Position numbers and translations under genes: made by a program. From Owenia fusiformis (lineage: Eukaryota > Annelida > Polychaeta > Sabellida > Oweniidae), in the NCBI GenBank assembly GCA_903813345.2, contig CAIIXF020000004.1:11988196-12052195 (forward strand): a stretch of 64,000 bases of DNA, written 5' to 3'. Positions 35,646-48,210 of this stretch are shown here, in pieces. How positions within the stretch are numbered: the stretch's first letter is position 1; each line of letters starts with the position of its first letter. The notes beneath the pieces are model-generated. The model did no database searches. It worked only from the letters and a program-made list of their open reading frames with translations, and was not told the origin of the DNA.

Positions 35646-36199
35646 GGCACTTTGTTTTCATAACGTCAGACCTTAATTAAACAAGCTAACGTAAATATTT
35701 ACATAAGGTAATTCTAGAAGTTTTTTGAAACTCATGTTTGACCATTTGTCTCAGACTGAAATCCGATATTGTTTTTTTGGCAATCGCACCCCCCCCCAAG
35801 TTTGCTACGCCCCTGTACATGGCTAATAGGGGCACTATTACGCTACGTGCAGAGTCTAGTTATATACTACGAGAAGACGAAACTCTCTTTTAAGAAGTGA
35901 AGTTGAACGAATGCAAAGGGTAGGGCACTATAGAAAAGGATCATACAAAAGCACGATCTATTTCACAACGCCTTTAATTTTTGCTCTTCAACTGTTGCCC
36001 TTTGTGCATTTAAAAAATAAAATATCTTAATCTAATTTGTTCAACCTTTCTTTTCGCTCAGTTCTGCAATATTACGTCCACATGTTATTTAGGCTTACAC
36101 GCATGTCATTTACGAAATAGCTGTAAGACATTATGAGAATGAATATGGGAATTTCCGCGTAATGTGTTGTTCACATGATTATATACACATATCTGCATA

Positions 36200-36900
36200 A
36201 CAATCGGAGACAGAAGTCAAAATATTGTCCAATGAAGAATCTAACATAATGGTGATAACAAAAGGATTAATTGCTATATAGTTCTCTTTGTCTTAGTCTT
36301 TGTTTTCTTAACTGCGGAAGTCTACCAACATCACCTAGATTACATAAGAGATCATCTAACAGTCTAAAATTGCTTTTAATCGCAAGTTAAAGTATTCCGA
36401 CCAAAAAAAGTTGTATACCTGTAATTTTTTTTGGGGGGGGCGATGTTACATCACATACAACGTTCATATAGAAATATACAATAAGCATGTCGTATAAAAG
36501 CTAAAACTATAAATACTCATTTCAAAGTCATTCTGTTCATGGAAGCGTCAAGTTATGAAAAACAATGCTAAACACTAAAATAAACAAATCGAATTGATTA
36601 CTTTTGAAAACTTCTTGAGAGGTGATGGACAAATGTATTTTTTAACTCATTAGAACGTCTGTCTAATTGAAATACTATTTTTTAAATACAAACATAAATG
36701 AATAAATCTTGATCAGAAGTCTGAACATTGTCCAACGAAATAATAAGAATCTACATTTAACATTTAATGATTACAAAAGGATTAATTGCTATATAGTCTT
36801 TGTCTTAGTCTTTGTTTTTCTAACGGTGGAAGTGTACCAACATCACCTTGATTACAGAAGATCTAACAGTCTAAAATTGCTTTTAATTCCCGGGTTTTAA
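36200..36900. repeat. Two direct copies of about 180 bp
   Basis: The segments near 36215-36385 and 36715-36892 share CAAAAGGATTAATTGCTATA, TTTGTCTTAGTCTTTGTTTT and AACAGTCTAAAATTGCTTTT. Around 36540-36640 a further stretch resembles 39155-39245 (GCGTCAA ... CTAAACACTAA). These are old, diverged duplications without coding content. Confidence 0.65.
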
Positions 36901-37489
36901 TTACATTGTATGAATAGAGTTTTTTGACTCTCTTTTCATTTTTAAACCGGTCTCTGTTTCCGTATTTAACAATTTATTGTGATAAACTATTTCAGTTAGT
37001 GTCGAAATCAAAACGATTTTCTACATTATAGTCCCCTCCTCTTGCACTGACTAAATATTAAAATAAGCCAGTCTGATTGCGAATTTACAAATCCTATAAA
37101 AGTAGCTTCGAACCGCCTTTTAATCAGAGAAAACAATAAGTTATCTGATTGCGAAAAAACGAATCAATCTAATTATCTGATCTCCATGTTATTTGATTCG
37201 TGCATTATAGCCAATCGGGCAAGGGTGAAATTATTTCATTTGAAAACAGAAATAAATATTATAACCCCTCTAGCATAACTGTTCGGGAGAAATTCATACA
37301 AAAATAAGGTACACAACTGATGAGGGATCGCACGCAATGCACGCACCCCTCTCCTCCTCCTCCGTGTTTGCCCACACACGACCATATTTGATAATTTTTC
37401 AAAGGAAAAAAAAGCATTTCCCCGGGAATATAGGTGTAGCGGTTGCCAAAAGTCGCACAGCTTGGGAGTCAGGGTATCCTGATCCATGC

Positions 37490-37720
37490 CTCATCGCCTG
37501 ATTGGTCTGATATTTAGAGGGGGGTTGTGATGGGTGCGATCGCACCCCCCCCCCCTTAACAATAAAAATAAAACCCTGAGAAAGAAGAAGAAAGGAGCTT
37601 TAAAATGCTGCTCAGGCCACAATCGTACCCTCCTGACTGAAAACCGAAATCTTTTTGGCGATCGCACCCCCTCCCCCCTGACTGAAAGCTGGCTACGCCC
37701 CTGATACCTGTTTTTGGTCA
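37490..37720. repeat. C-rich dispersed repeat with GGCTACGCCCCTG end
   Basis: GCGATCGCACCCCCC occurs twice (near 37535 and 37660) and the segment ends with GCTGGCTACGCCCCTG. A related end (GTTTGCTACGCCCCTG) is at 35800-35815. The minus-strand open frames over 37236-37769 come from this C-rich repeat. Confidence 0.55.
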
Positions 37721-37998
37721 TCAACAAAACTATATTTATATGGTGAGGATTTATGGGTTTTGATAACAATAGGCTTTATATATGTATAATTAATCCAAAT
37801 TCATGTTGTATCATGTTGGCTATATCGTTTCAAGTGAAGAATTAAGAACTGAAATCGGGGTTGACTTTGTTTGAGCAGAGACATATAAAATATATATTAT
37901 GTTTTATATGTCTCTGGTTTGAGTCAGGGAACAAAATCTAATCAGACAGACGGATAAATTAATATTTGTTTTAATAAATGAGTATTATAGGTTATAGG

Positions 37999-38199
37999 CA
38001 GGCCCGTAGCCAGGGGGGGGGGGGTTCGCAGGGTTCGGGCCAACCCCCCTGGATTCTTTCAAAATCATGCAGTTTTTCACCATTTTGAGCATTTCTCGTG
38101 TGATTTTAGCCATATTTGGACCAAAATTGTCAAATGTGAACCCCCTAGACATTTTTGAAAACTGCCCCCCCCCCTTGGCAAATCCTGGCTACGGGCCTG
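37999..38199. mobile_element. MITE with CAGGCCCGTAGCCAGG ends and 7-bp target duplication
   Basis: CAGGCCCGTAGCCAGG at the left and CCTGGCTACGGGCCTG at the right are exact inverted copies. GGTTATA flanks both sides (37990-37996 and 38200-38206). A 7-8 bp duplication suggests an hAT-type transposase acting in trans. The intact ends and target copies indicate a recent insertion. A degraded relative lies near 40023-40115. Confidence 0.8.
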
Positions 38200-38209
38200 G
38201 GTTATAAGC

Positions 38210-39820
38210 AGTATCATGGGAACCAAGGAAATACTTATTATTTTCTGTTTACTTCGGAATTCAGTGAATCATCTGTAGATTGAAAAACAAGGATCAATAA
38301 ATACAACTACTCAAAATCAAACATTAGAAATCTATTTTTGACTGGACACATTTTTGTTCTCGAATGCCAACTTTGATTTGAATGATTTCAATCAAATAGG
38401 TAGGTGTGAATATTTTCGAAACAAATGCGTGATATATACACATATTTTGTACCAAATGTGTGACATAAACGGCAATCTCGTGCAAAGACCGAACGGAATG
38501 CGTTCGCTTTTTTCGCCGTTCGGTATTTTACCGTGTCGGCATTTCACAAAAAATGATTTTTAAAAATTTCAACAAAATCCGTGATTTGCGTGATATTTGA
38601 TCATACACGCTAAATTGATGCGTGATTTCTATTTTTCCAGCAAATGCGTAACAATCACGCCTAATGCGTGAGGGTTGACAGGGCAGTTATTACATCAGAG
38701 ACATATAAAAGGTGACCTGATCGGGAGAGGATTCGGGTTGTACACAGTACACATATTGCTATCTCTTTATACATGTTAATTGCCAAATTACTATAAAAAC
38801 AAGCGGGAGTAACATTAAGTATTTATTTAGTATTTTGTTATCACACATCAAAAGGCGCATTTGAAGTTCAGAAAATGCAAGAAGACTTGGATAGACATTA
38901 TGTATTTATATATTTATATGTTATGAATTTATTTTGTATTCAATTCGAATTCTGTTGAGTTGGACTCCTTGAACATCCCCCCCCCCCTTGGCTACGGGTA
39001 TAAGTGCCTTCGGCACAGGAGAGAATAATATTAGACTTCTGCAATGCAACTAATTAGAGAGACCTAAAATGAAAATAATGTAACAGTGGTCTACTTCGGG
39101 TAACTGTTCCTGTAAAAATACAATTGTAGTCCATCACAGAGTTCATTTATTTCACGAAAGCGTCAAAGGACATCGCCTCTAAACACTAAGATAAACAAAT
39201 TATATAACTTCCGCAGAAACATCCTGTAGAGGAAAAAACAAATGGCTTTTCATAACGGATTAGAATAGCCAGTCTGTCTGATTGTATACATGTAATATAT
39301 TAGATACATTTTAAATTAAATGAATTTTGACGAATTATGTGATTCCTGGGAAATGAAAAATAGTTTATTTTTCCTGGCTGTTTAATGAAAGCACATTTAA
39401 AAAATCTCCATTCATTAACATCTAACGGGCTTTGAAAACCAGGGATTGAAAACGAGGAATCAATGGTAATTAATATGATCTTAGAATTTGTACACGTGTA
39501 TGAGAGGTGCGAAAGGCAGGCTGACCGTGCGGTCGCCGTATGGTTGACATGCGGACAATGTAAGAATGCGAAGGGTATCTGTGTTCCCCTGGTCTGGCCG
39601 TATGGTTGCTACAAATGGATATGCATGGATTTATTGCACTCGACAGAGTTATGTTTATGTCTTTTGAACGGTGGCTCTACCTCGATGCATCTGTTAATAA
39701 ATGATACTATAAGCTTTATTGGATGTGAATTCACCCTTTCAAATTCAAATTCCAAATAAATAAAGCACACAATTTAAGTGTGACAAAAAAAGGAGAAAGG
39801 GTCGATGGCAAACATTGACA
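38210..39820. other. No gene recognised
   Basis: A C run and GGCTACGGG near 38977-38997 mark another fragment of the GTAGCCAGG repeat. The plus-strand open frame at 39463-39759 contains a stretch (GTGCGGTCGCCGTATGG) resembling the 15951 MITE ends. It has no domain or splice support. Confidence 0.35.
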
Positions 39821-39824
39821 CAAC

Positions 39825-39930
39825 CCGGGTTTTTAGCACCCGTGCTGTTAGCTCTCGAAACCCGTGCCAATAGCTCTCGAAACCCGTGCTAGAATAGTCT
39901 CGCAACCAGTGCTATTTACTGAACGAAACG
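39825..39930. repeat. Short tandem copies of an AACCCGTGCTA-type unit
   Basis: Three to four copies of CTCTCGAAACCCGTGC-like units lie in a row, and a further one (TAGTCTCGAAACCAGTGCTA) is at 40130. CACGGGTTT words of the same type recur at 52880-52980 and 54480-54615. Confidence 0.55.
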
Positions 39931-39979
39931 ATCGGAAAACCCCGGGGCCAGCGTCCTATCAGAGTATTTATGGATATAG

Positions 39980-42050
39980 GACACCCATATGACCATGTTA
40001 TCAGTTTGGATCTACCATTAACAGACCCGTAGCCAGGACCCTCTACCATTGCAAAAATTCTTTCAAAACCATGCAGTTTCTCACCATTCTGAACACGTTT
40101 TCAAGTGGTTCAAGTGGACACGTACTAAAATAGTCTCGAAACCAGTGCTATTTTAACTTTTGATGGTAGAGGCGCCCTAATCTTAACGAAATGCAAAATA
40201 CTCTAAACCCGGGATGTAGCATCCCTTGGTATTCATGAATCGGATTCATTGCCCGACCTTTTTACCTTTCTGCCAGTTTGAATTCATGTCGATAAAGGCT
40301 CTCAAATTAGAATTAAACATTATTCTCAAAATTCAAAAGTGAATTGGCTATAGCAATTAGGAGTTAGGGTCCTTATGTGTTCAAGTTTACGTGTTCGAAG
40401 GTATTTGGGATTAGATGAGGTTTTAATTAATGTTATAGTTTCTGATAATAGCTGACCTTGAACTACATTGAGGTATTTGGAGTTGATGCTGTATTCAAGT
40501 CTGGACCAAACAAACTAATCAAGAAAGTTCGATGTACAATTTATTTATTTCTATTGCAAAGAACTATTTACGCCATTTCAAAGTCAACCCATGTGACCCA
40601 TGTTCATTTTATCAAGCGATTTATAAAGTATTATAATTATGCATATACCTGTTGACTCACTTCAATCTTGAACATTAACAAACTTTATCTCCATTTTTGG
40701 GTGTGGCTAATTCCAGTTCACCCTACTGTGGACTAGTGACAACATATATTTTGCAAAAGCCAAAAATGTATGCATTTAGTATTGAAACATCAAGTCCATT
40801 GTACATCGATCACAAATAAAGACCTATCGCATTTACATATACTCCAATAAATTCAAATACAGTAAAACCTGTAAATAGTGAACACCTATTGAGCCACAAA
40901 AAGTGTCCACTATAGGTATTTTCTAACTATCGAGGGCATGATATACAGGATTCGATGTGAAATGTATCTGAAGTGGTGCTAACTAAGAGAGGTGTTCACT
41001 AAAACAATATACCATATTATCTAATGAGCGCACACTTCCAATGAGGCAAATGTGACTATTTTATTGAATTTTGTCTCAATATTAACACATTGATTTTGAT
41101 TAACAGAACTGATTGATATATTATATTGATTGATGATTTTCAACATGTTTAATGCAGATAAAAATAGTAGCTGTAGAGTATGAGAACCTAAGTGATCACA
41201 ACTAAAAGGATCATCGTCTATATTTTTCTCAACATCATACACTTTTAAATTTCAATTTGGAAACCACACTGTGGATTTATTAAGAGAATATGGTAATAAC
41301 ACCACATAAACTAAAATGCCTACATAATGAATATTGCAATTACTGGTTAAATTTGACAAGAAAAAACAATTTCCATAACCCCATGAAAATGAAAGCCCTC
41401 AAAAATACAATAAACACCAGAACTGCTTAATGCTACTTCAATTTTTGAATTTTTAGAAGAAATCCAATGTTTACCAACAACAGACGCCTTGTTGATCTCA
41501 GAGGTTCACTGTGTAAGAACCATTAATTGAATATCTTAAAGATCTTCCAAATCTAATGAGTTAACCAATCTCCAATTTTTTTATATGATAAATCCTGTAT
41601 TGAAATAACAGTTAACAAGGCATTTCTACGAAAGATTGTTTGCACACATTCGGTACAACCTTTTAACAAACATCTAAATAACAGTCTGAGACTATAAAAA
41701 TGCATTAGCTATCAAGAGTGATATTTTTCACCAAATATATGTTTTCATAGGTACTATAAATTCAAAGACTTCTGATCAATTTACTTAATTAATTCTACTG
41801 ATCACTATTTCATCAATATTTCAATAGCTTGCACACAACCAAAGTAGACAAAAGACAAAAGTATTTTCCTGTATACTACCAGGCCATTGTCCCAATGAAC
41901 ATGAAGATGATTTTGAAAAGGTGTTCTTCTTGTAACACATAGCAAACATGTAGATAGCTTCTTCATCTGGAAACACAAAGCTTCAAAATCATCCCTGTCA
42001 TACAGTTTTGTTATTATACTCAACATCAAGCGGTAGTTCTGTTATTATGA
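39980..42050. other. Repeat-derived DNA, no supported gene
   Basis: Near 40865-41010, TGTAAATAGTGAACACCT and AGAGAGGTGTTCACTA form inverted words typical of a DNA transposon end, and GAGGTTCACTG recurs near 41500. The minus-strand open frames at 41021-41242 and 41805-42029 have no recognised domain. Confidence 0.4.
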
Positions 42051-42056
42051 ACTGAC

Positions 42057-43335
42057 AACCCCTGAGAACCTCTTGCTGATGTTCTGACTCATGTTGTTGT
42101 AGAACCTGATGATGTTCTGACTCATGTTGTTGTAGAATCTGGGGATGCTCTGACTCATGTTGTAGAGCCTAGGGATGCTCTGACTCATGTTGTAGAGCCT
42201 GGGGATGTTCTGACTCATTTTGTTGTAGAACCTAGTGGTGGATATTCTGACTAATGTTGTTGTAGAACCTAGTGATGTTCTGACTCCTGTTGTTGTAGAA
42301 TCTGGGGATGCTCTGACTCATGTTGTAGAGCCTGGGGATGTTCTGACTCATGTTGTAACCTGGGTATGTTTTGACTCATTTTGTTGTAGAACCTAGCCGT
42401 GGATATTCTGACTCATGTTGTTGTAGAACCTAGTGATGTTCTGACTCATGTTGTTGTAGAATCTGGGGATGCTCTGACTCATGTTGTAGAGCCTGGGGAT
42501 GTTCTGACTCATGTTGTAACCTGGGTATGTTCTGACTCATTTTGTTGTAGAACCTAGTGGTGGATATTCTGACTCATGTTGTTGTAGAACCTAGTGGTGG
42601 ATATTCTGACTAATGTTGTTGTAGAACCTAGTGATGTTCTGACTCCTGTTGTTGTAAAATCTGGGGATGCTCTGACTCATGTTGTAGAGCCTGGGGATGT
42701 TCTGACTCATTTTGTTGTAGAACCTAGTGGTGGATATTCTGACTAATGTTGTTGTAGAACCTAGTGATGTTCTGACTCCTGTTGTTGTAGAATCTGGGGG
42801 TATTCTGACACATGTTGTTGTAGAACCTGATTATGTTCTGACTCATGTTGTTGTAGAACCTAGTGATGTTCTGACTCATGTTGTTGTAGAATCTGGGGAT
42901 GTTCTGACTCATGTTGTAGAACCTGGTGATCCTCTAGCTCATGTTGTAGAACCTGGGGATGTTCGGACCCATGTTGTTGTAGAATCAGTGATGGATATTC
43001 TGACTCATGTTGTTGTAGAACCTGATGATGTTCTCACTCATGTTGTTGTAGAACCTAGTGAAGTTCTGACTCCTGTTGTTGTAGAATCTGGGGATATTCT
43101 TACACATGTTGTTGTAGAACCTGAGTATGTTCTGACTCATGTTGTAGAACCTGAGTATGTTCTGACTCATGTTGTTGTAGAACCTAGTGAAGTTCTGACT
43201 CCTGTTGTTGTAGAATCTGGGGATATTCTGACACATGTTGTTGTAGAACCTGAGTATGTTCTGACTCATGTTGTTGCAGAAGCTGGGGATGTTCTGATTC
43301 ATGTTGTAGAACCTGCAATTCACAATTTACAACTA
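42057..43335. repeat. Minisatellite with 30-36 bp units, open on both strands
   Basis: The unit is close to GTTCTGACTCATGTTGTTGT followed by AGAACCTGGGGAT, repeated roughly 35 times with 30-, 33- and 36-bp variants. From 42727 the plus strand is open for 203 codons (unit DVLTHVVVEPS) but begins with GTG just after a stop and has no ATG start or splice support. The minus strand is also open (unit NNMSQNIxRFY). I favour noncoding minisatellite. Unit lengths that are multiples of three keep both frames open. Confidence 0.8.
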
Positions 43336-43376
43336 TGAATTGGCAACTCCACAGAGTAGGAAATCCCAACGAACAC

Positions 43377-44919
43377 TAGGGTGTCCAAAAAAAAACAGGA
43401 CCGTAAGAAAGTTGAATAACTCTGTCAATTTTGCATATTTTGCCTTGAAATTTTAGAATTATTTAGTTCATTCAATGTGAATTTTGCTTCGAAGGTTTGA
43501 TGATAATCTGTTTATTGTGTCAAAAACTACATTACTTTACAAAAAATGCTCAAAATGGGCACTTCTCCTCTCTATGCACAAATGAATCCTGCAAACAAAG
43601 TTATTAATGACCCTGACCTATACACATTAATGTGGATGGTAAATATTGGGGTAGTTATTTGCTGTCAGTATACACATTGGCTTTGAGAAATCCTCAAAGA
43701 TAAAAATTTGGGGATTTAGATCTGGCGAATGAGCTGCCCATATGGTTTGCTTTCTGCAACTGATGAGCTGACCACCAGAGCATTGCCTAAACCATTTCAG
43801 CATATCATTTGCAGTGTTGGGGTGGTATTAGCTTGTTGAAACCACTGCTTATCTCTTTTGATGTCCCTTCTGGTGCTTAAGTGACCTCCCAAACTTATTT
43901 AACAACTTACTGGTCCTTGCTCATGGTGATAGCACGTCCCTAGTCACCTTCGAACCAAAAAGGACTGATGAACTTTGTTCGCCGGATTGAATTGTGCATA
44001 TAGAGAGGAGAAGTGCCCATTTGGGGCATGTTTTGTAAGAAGTTGTAGTTTTTGACTCAATTCGTAGATTATTATCAAACTTTCACAACTAAATTCACAT
44101 TGAATTAACTAAATAATTCGCAAAGGAGCACGTAGGTTATCGCAACCAATTTCAAACGATTCCAACTTGAATTATGAACATTTTCTGATCATGAACATGG
44201 GTGTATCTTTTAGATCCATTCATTATCTTCAAGAAAAGTATATATAATGATAATTTAGTTAATCAGACCTAAGTGATATTGAAGGGGCAATGGACCAATC
44301 AACATACTTTTTCAAAAATGTTGACCTAATTTTCACCAAAAATGCAACCTATTATTATATTGTTGAATGCATAATTAGAATGTGCTTTGAGACATGTTCG
44401 ATTTCCTAAAAGGAAAATATGATTGCTCCAGGGACTTTAAAGATATTCAATTTGGATGACCAAAATGAACTGAAACCAATGGATAGCATGAGATTTTTCA
44501 ATGGAGAAATAGCATGGGGAACACTTATCTTAATGCAATTAAGTTTTTCTTTCAAGAACTATTTGATACATCAAAATAAAGAATAGTAATGCATTAAACA
44601 TTGTAAAAAGTGATTGCATTTTTGGTGAAAATGGGGTCAACATCTTCAAAATGGGGTCAAAAAGTGTGTTGATGGGTTAATTGCTAGTTAAATATCTCAG
44701 AGTTTGTTTGAATTTATTATTACTGTGCATAATTTTCTTTGAGATAATGAATTGATCTAAAAGATAAACTTGTCCTCATTGTCAGAAAATAGTCATAATC
44801 CAAGATATAACCTTCTGAAATTGTTTGCGATAACCCACATGCTCCTTTCAGGGCAAAATATGCAAAATTGACTGAGTTATTCAACATTCTTATGGTCCTA
44901 TTTTTTTGGACACCCTGTA
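43377..44919 (-). mobile_element. Decayed mariner-like transposon with TA borders
   Basis: The left end (TA)GGGTGTCCAAAAAA and the right end GGACACCCTG(TA) are inverted, with longer arms through TCAATTTTGCATATTTTGCC. On the minus strand near 43730 a broken frame reads AAHSPDLNP, the third-Asp block of mariner/Tc1 transposases, followed by a degenerate GFLKANVY. Stops are frequent. It inserted into a fragment of the repeat family of 19905-21165 (CAACTCCACAGAGTAGGAAA at 43344). Confidence 0.75.
44122..44848 (+). mobile_element. DNA element nested in the mariner inverted repeat
   Basis: AAAGGAGCACGTAGGTTATC at the left and GATAACCCACATGCTCCTTT at the right are imperfect inverted ends. The mariner right arm is interrupted between AATTCGC and CAGGGCAAAATATGC, so this element is younger. 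It is the full-length relative, in opposite orientation, of 30733-31380. Confidence 0.8.
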
Positions 44920-45196
44920 AATCATGAACTGTACAGTCACAATGTAATATTTACCATCGTACTCTTCCCTTCAATAAATAGACCACTGTAGTATCACGTA
45001 ACCATACTTGAAAGATATGTCTAAGTTATGGCCTATTCCAGCCATTTTGAATTTTCTCAGAAAAAAATACCATTATTGTGATCCACTCTAAATATACTCT
45101 TAGTATAATATAGCCATACTTCTAAGATGAAGAAAATTGAAAAGGTTTAATGGTAATAAATATGATCTTAAACAATGCTGAAGGACTTAGTTTTTA

Positions 45197-45965
45197 TGTC
45201 ACCACCAAAAGTGGTGACATATTGTTATGGCCTCCGTTTTTTTGTGACGGCGGTTGGTGGTTGGCGGTTGGTGGTTGGCGTCCGGCGTCTGTAACAATTT
45301 CTTACAACTTCCTATAACTTAACAAATACTGTTTAGATTGACTTCAATTTTTTTCTAAATCATCTACATGTTCTCAGAAGTTAAAATCTGACTTTAGATT
45401 TGACATTTGACCTTCAATGACCTTCTCAAGGTCAAAAAGGTCTTTTTTTCAACTTGCTTCACATTGACTAAATTTTTTTTCAAAATCATCTACATGTTCT
45501 CAGAAATTCAAATCTGACTTTAGATTTGACATTTGACCTTCAAATCTAACTTTAGATTGAACATTTGACCTTCAATGACCTTCTGAAGGTCAAAAAAGGT
45601 GAAAAAGGTCTGTTTTCAACTTGCTTCAAATTGACTAAAAAAAATTTTCAAAATCATCTACGTGTTCTCAGAAATTCAAATCTGACTTTAGATTTGACAT
45701 AAGATTTGACATTTGACCTTCAAAGACCTTCTCAAAGTCAAAAAAGGTCAAAAAGGTATTTTTTCAACTTGCTTCAAATTGACTTAATTTTTTTTCAAAA
45801 TCATCTACATGTTCTCAGAAGTTCAAATCTGACTTTACATTTGACATTTGACCTTCAATGACCTTCTCAATGTCAAAAAAAAGTCAATGAGGTATTTTTT
45901 CAACTTGCTTTAAATTGACCAAATTGTTTTAGGTGGTGACATTTTGTCATGTTAATGCCTTGTTA
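45197..45965. mobile_element. Dispersed element with TGTCACCAC ends and internal tandem units
   Basis: It begins with the hairpin TGTCACCACCAAAAGTGGTG and ends GTGGTGACATTTTGTCATGT then TAATGCCTTGTT. Internally a unit of roughly 115-130 bp containing CATCTACATGTTCTCAGAAA, GACTTTAGATTTGACATTTG and CTTCAATGACCTTCTC repeats four to five times. The terminal piece recurs at 27354-27400. Noncoding. Confidence 0.75.
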
Positions 45966-46073
45966 ACATTTGTTGGCTCACACTGTGCCTCAATTGGTTT
46001 TATTTCAAGTCATTTAAAGAGTTAGTTTAAAAATTGCATAAATTGTTGGACTCTGAGACATAAAAAATCTTCA

Positions 46074-46160
46074 GTGTAAACCTCGACCTACGGTCTCGGT
46101 TTACAGTCTCGGGATATAATTTTGACAGTAAACCTCTGGAGAGGTCAATAATTGTATACT
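46074..46160. mobile_element. Partial copy of the 6591 foldback MITE
   Basis: GTGTAAACCTCGACCTACGG, then TCTCGG and GAGGTCAATAATTGTATAC match, in reverse complement, the centre and one arm of the hairpin at 6591-6758. Confidence 0.6.
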
Positions 46161-46302
46161 ATACTCATTTAATCCCCAATGTTTGAAGTTTATTTTTGTA
46201 CCAGTAATATTAAAATTACCCAATGTAACAGTGCATCATATAAAGTAATATTAAAAATACCCAATGTAACAGTGCATCATATAAAGTATCTCCAGATCAT
46301 AC

Positions 46303-46350
46303 CTCCACTTTGTCGAGAACCATGTGGTATCTCTCACCAACAAGGTTCTT
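46303..46350 (-). CDS. Candidate short exon of the spectrin-like gene
   Basis: The 48-nt phase-0 stretch between CCTGAGAG and G|GTATGA reads KNLVGERYHMVLDKVE. The RYHMVLDKVE segment resembles the helix-A/C style of spectrin repeats and continues the phase of the exon at 47279. The acceptor is weak, so confidence is limited. Confidence 0.35.
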
Positions 46351-47278
46351 CTCTCAGGTAAAATGAGGGTCACCACTCTATGTCTACAACTCTGAGAATT
46401 TCTCCCTCCTTCTGTCTACCAAACTTTTCTCACTCATTAGTGTCAGCTTCAAAGTCTAAAAATATATGAGAAATCCTTCAGCGGTTCCATTCAAAAAATT
46501 ACTTGTGTTCTGTGAAAACATGATTTGTAAAATTTTAGATTTGTATATTGATATAGCTAGAGTAGCTTCCAAAATTCAAATGGTAATATGACTCTAAAAT
46601 GCTATTCTTAACTGTCAAATAAGTCTTCCCCCCCCCCCTCTACAGCCAAAACCAAAATATATGTTACAAAGTTTAATATATCATTGGAAAGATCGTCCAA
46701 ACTTACATAATTATCATACATCTGATTCCTATCAATCAATGTCAAAAATTGCAACATTGAATCAGTTGAAGTGACTATAAAACTAGAAACATGGCAATTT
46801 GCTGTATTTTCAGGATTTTAATTATCAGGCACCAGATAAGGCATTTTTCTCAAGTTGGTGCAAAATTCTCATTTTCACAATTCAGACCAAAACTGGTAAA
46901 ATGTGCCCATTTTTTCTCATTTTTAAGTGGGTGCAAATGAATTTTAAGGAGGATGTAATTAGGCCAGTTTTAAAATTCTCAGGTGGGTGCTGTGCCTTCT
47001 TGCTTAATGCTGAGCAGATGACTGTATGCATTGCATATGGCAGTGATTTGAACTAATTTGTGGATAATGTCAGTGAGATATGTATAAAATAAAAATTTAA
47101 TTGAAAATACCCGAGACTTTGTGATTTAATGTAACTTTGGGTGATTTAGCTCTAAGATTATGATTTTCTTCTTCCTTGTAGGACAGTAAGTTCTGAAATG
47201 AATACATAACAAAATATTTGGAAATTAAATATTAAAATTATTCATTGAAATAAAGATCCAGACTTTCATTGAACATAC

Positions 47279-47471
47279 CTGGACATTCTGTAATTTAGCA
47301 TGCACAGGTGATCTGTCCCCCTGTGTGAATGTATTGCTTCTAAGTTTGGCCTCGAGGTCATCTAGGCTCTGTTACAAAGCCTTGTATAGTCTTCCATAGC
47401 CCTCATGTTCAATCACAGCCTTTTCCTGTTTCATACACTGTTTCTTACAGCTACTAACTAGTGCATGGTAC
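47279..47471 (-). pseudogene. Spectrin-repeat-like exon with an in-frame stop
   Basis: The 193-nt exon lies between ATCTGTAG and CAG|GTATGT. After completing an Arg codon it reads YHALVSSCKKQCMKQEKAVI, then HEGYGRLYKAL, a TAA, and QSLDDLEAKLRSNTFTQGD. The pattern of charged and leucine residues, the RY-x-x-L-V start and the helical character fit a spectrin repeat of the nesprin/plakin type. The TAA at about 47367 sits where a Gln would be natural. It could be a true disabling change, an assembly error or a polymorphism. The phase agrees with the exon upstream. Confidence 0.5.
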
Positions 47472-47763
47472 CTACAGATAGGACAATTAAGTGTTACTCA
47501 TTGTGTTTGAGGAATGACATGTTTTTATGATGACTAAGACCCAGTTGCATGTAGTTTTGTGAGGGTTTGAAGCTAGTTGTCTTTAAATGCACTCCATATT
47601 CATCAAAAAAGTGAGAATATAAAACAAGAATTATGTAGTAATATTGTGTTAATATTGCAATTTTACACATTTTTATATCCAAAATATTAATAACACACTG
47701 GTGATCCACTCGATTACGATGGTTACCGAAAAGGTTTGTTTCGGTAACAAAATGTTGGAACGT

Positions 47764-48163
47764 CGAAGGTATGATATTTCTTTTTTCCTAATTTCACGCG
47801 TTGTATGCAGAATCCCCACGACATTTTTTCACACAAACGTGTATCATATGTTTTAGAAAAGGTACATGTTTGTGAAAAAATAGCTCGGAAGACAACAGAA
47901 TCGTCGATTTAATTCCTCACTTTAGTTACAGAAATGATATTGGTTAAAAGTGCAGATCTTAACTGTTTTTCAAAATATTGTTTCTGTAACTTAAGTGAGG
48001 AATTAAAATGACGATTCAGTTGTCTTCTGAACTACTTGTTCGCAAATATGTATATTTTCTTAAACATATGTGATAGATATATGTTGTCGGTTTGTGATAA
48101 AAATGTTGTGGTAATTCTGCCTATAATATGTGTGAAATAAGGAAAAAAGAAAAATCGTACCTT
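47764..48163. mobile_element. Foldback element of about 400 bp in the spectrin-like intron
   Basis: The two halves are inverted along nearly their whole length: GAAGGTATGATATTTC ... against the end GAAAAATCGTACCTTG, and ACAGAATCGTCGATTTAATT against AATTAAAATGACGATTCAGT. The centre is near 47965. Confidence 0.75.
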
Positions 48164-48210
48164 GGACATTCGGAGTGGGTTACCAGTGATAACAGATCTT
48201 TGTAAAATAC

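Noticed and set aside
42727-43338. 203-codon plus-strand open frame with DVLTHVVVEPS repeats as a protein gene
   Set aside because: It starts with GTG right after a stop, has no ATG or splice site, and is fully explained by a minisatellite that is also open on the other strand.
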